Assembly: GCF_034006665.1 (NCBI RefSeq)
Contig: NZ_JAVESI010000002.1
Coordinates: 62,001-126,000, forward strand
Direction of reading: 5' to 3'
Length of the DNA stretch: 64,000 nucleotides
Origin: Trichloromonas sp034006665
Lineage (GTDB): Bacteria > Desulfobacterota > Desulfuromonadia > Desulfuromonadales > Trichloromonadaceae
This document shows, in pieces, positions 62,426 through 64,000 of this stretch (position 1 is the first letter of the stretch; each line of letters begins with the position of its first letter). The notes beneath the pieces are model-generated. The model had not been told where the DNA came from. It did not search any database and saw nothing but the letters and a program-made list of their open reading frames with translations. The position numbers were made by a program, and so were the translations under genes.

Positions 62426-62610
62426 GCGACCATTGTTCTCCCTCCTGTGCCTTTGTCGTTGCGTCATTCTTTTCGACGACTTGTCGGAAACCGCCGCATC
62501 CCCTTTGTCCGCGGTCCGCCCCCATGCGGTTTATCGACAATCGGTTGCGAACGTGTAACAAAAGGTAAAAACGTTGGGTAACTATTCAGCACGGAATTTG
62601 AAAAAAGTTC

Positions 62611-62640
62611 TTGACACGGTCTTTATGTCATTTTTGTAAA
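62611..62640 (+). promoter_or_regulatory. candidate sigma-70 promoter in the gap before the IS66 transposase
   Basis: TTGACA at 62611-62616, 18-bp spacer, TGTAAA at 62635-62640. It points toward the transposase, about 190 bp away. The gap 62426-62836 also contains AGGAG/CTCCT (about 62681-62697) as a weak hairpin; I could not place the left terminal repeat of the IS element. Confidence 0.4.
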
Positions 62641-62836
62641 CTCTACATGATTTGTTCGAGGGGTGCGCAAAGACCTCTCAGGAGAACCGCGCTCCTCCCT
62701 GGGGGATGATGGAGAGATAAGCTATCCCCCGGTCCGGCCCAAAAATTTCATGAAGGCAGAATGCGCTACAGGGACAAAAATTCCGTCCTGAAAACCCGTG
62801 TTACAATGCGTCATCTCATACGCGGGTGACGCAAGA

Positions 62837-64000
62837 ATGACGATTGAAAACATTGATGTCGACGCCACCATCAAGCAGGTCAAGGCGCAACTGACCCAGG
62901 AACCGGATCTGTCGCCGGCCCTTCGGTCCAGCTTGGAGGTTCTGCTGCTTTTGGTTACCCTCTTGCTGAACCGCCTCGGGCTTAACAGCAAGAACAGCAG
63001 CAAGCCGCCTTCGACCGACCCGAACCGCAAGAAGTCACCGAAAACCCCGAGCGGGCGCAAGCCGGGAGGACAACCCGGACGCATTGGTAAAACGCTCTGC
63101 CCGGTGGCGGAGCCGGACGAGATCAAGGTTCTTCCTCTCGACCGCAAAACCCTCCCTCCGGGGCGGTACCAGCATGTCGGCTACGAAACCCGCCAGGTCT
63201 TCGATCTGGAGATCTCTCGCGTCGTCACCGAGTATCGTGCCGAGATTCTCAAGGATCACCAGGGGAAACGCTTTGTCGCCCCCTTTCCCGAGGGGGTGAC
63301 CCGCTCCGTTCAGTACGGCAACGGAGTCAAGGTTCATGCCGTCTACATGTCTCAGTATCAGTTGGTTCCTTATCAGCGGATTGGCGACCATCTACTGGAA
63401 CAGATGGGGGTGCCGGTCAGCCTCGGATCCCTCTACAACTTCAACCAGGAAGCGTATGAGCGCCTCGAGGTCTTCGATCATTGGGTCAAAAGTCAGCTGG
63501 CTGCCTCTCCCCTTCTGCATGTCGATGAAACGGGGATCAATGTCGGCGGTCAACGCCGCTGGCTGCACACCGTCTCCAGCGACCGCCTGACCTATTTCGC
63601 TCCGCATGCCAAACGCGGCGGCGAAGCCATCGAGGAGATCGGAATTCTACCTGGATACCAAGGCACCCTGTGTCACGATCACTGGAAGCCCTATTATCGC
63701 TATGGCGCCCGGCATGCGTTGTGTAACGCTCACCACCTCCGTGAGTTGGAGCGGGCCTTCGAACAGGACCAGCAGTCGTGGGCACAACCGATGGCGTTGT
63801 TACTCAAGGAAATCAACAAAGCCACCCTAGACGCCGGGGGCTGTCTCGATCCTCCGACCGCCGATCATTACCGCAGCCGCTACCGAGCGCTGCTGGCCGA
63901 GGCCGAACGGGAATGCCCCCCGCCCGACGAAGACCAACGAAAAGAGGGGCAACGGGGCCGTCTGGCCCGATCCAAGTCCCGCAACCTGCTGGAGCGCTTG
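62837..64000 (+). mobile_element. IS66-family transposase, cut by window end
   Basis: Frame open for 388 codons from ATG 62837 to the edge. N-terminal helix, then the Ser/Lys/Pro-rich segment NSKNSSKPPSTDPNRKK and GRKPGGQPGR, hallmarks of IS66 TnpC. DDE-type catalytic core begins with LLHVDETGINVGGQRRWLHT (first Asp), followed by LCHDHWKPYYRYGARHALCN (second Asp) and HHLRELE. The last catalytic Glu lies beyond the window. No TnpA/TnpB accessory frames are seen before it, so it may be a single-gene IS66 type. Intact as far as visible. Confidence 0.88.

Overview
The window is about 62% G+C and reads as bacterial chromosome. The gene set points to a Desulfuromonadia/Geobacter-type organism: several NtrC-class regulators, a PilB/GspE ATPase plus a separate MshEN protein, a Fur-FeoB-DtxR(FeoA) iron cluster, a cobalamin-riboswitch btu operon, YhaM-like nuclease, pyruvate carboxylase and typical long intergenic palindromes. 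This assignment is inferred from gene content; there is no rRNA or marker alignment behind it. I saw no tRNA, rRNA, CRISPR array or prophage. The only mobile gene is an IS66 transposase cut by the right edge.

1-8.3 kb: a B12-binding radical SAM protein cut by the left edge, a second radical SAM protein, then a GlrK - QseG-like lipoprotein - GlrR cassette. Directly behind glrR lie three TGTC-N10/11-GACA inverted repeats and a near-consensus sigma-54 promoter in front of a small exported or membrane-anchored protein of unknown function. This looks like a self-contained envelope-stress circuit and is the most interesting locus in the window. An FAD oxidoreductase follows.

8.3-22.5 kb: AcpH-like phosphodiesterase, TPR protein and MshEN-GAF protein on the minus strand; M20 peptidase, aminotransferase, HrpB helicase, PagL-like deacylase and a BamE-like lipoprotein on the plus strand; then the minus-strand btuB-btuF-btuC-btuD operon, preceded by two nearly identical cobalamin riboswitches in tandem.

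22.5-41 kb: a receiver-histidine kinase, FAD dehydrogenase, YhaM-like nuclease, metallo-hydrolase, CoaBC, Zn-dependent phospholipase C-like protein, family 4 uracil-DNA glycosylase, a FetAB-type iron exporter, an NtrC-type regulator, pyruvate carboxylase, a PilB-like ATPase with two MshEN-like modules, and an AEC permease. Next to the permease is an intergenic candidate small RNA with its own promoter and terminator.

41-55 kb: HtrA protease, thioesterase, zincin, TlpA/CcdA thiol-redox pair, then the iron cluster (Fur with a Fur-box-like operator, FeoB, a 65-residue Cys-rich protein, DtxR fused to FeoA). These are followed by a peptidyl-prolyl isomerase, an AspT-like transporter, LeuB, a Usg-1-type aspartate-semialdehyde dehydrogenase paralogue lacking the catalytic Cys, a lone EcfT and TruA.

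55-64 kb: DUF4197 lipoprotein, four-EF-hand protein, a MacA-MacB-TolC-type efflux operon read as tolC-macA-macB ATPase-macB permease, an orphan OmpR-type regulator and the IS66 transposase.

All family assignments come from reading motifs and length; no database search was run.
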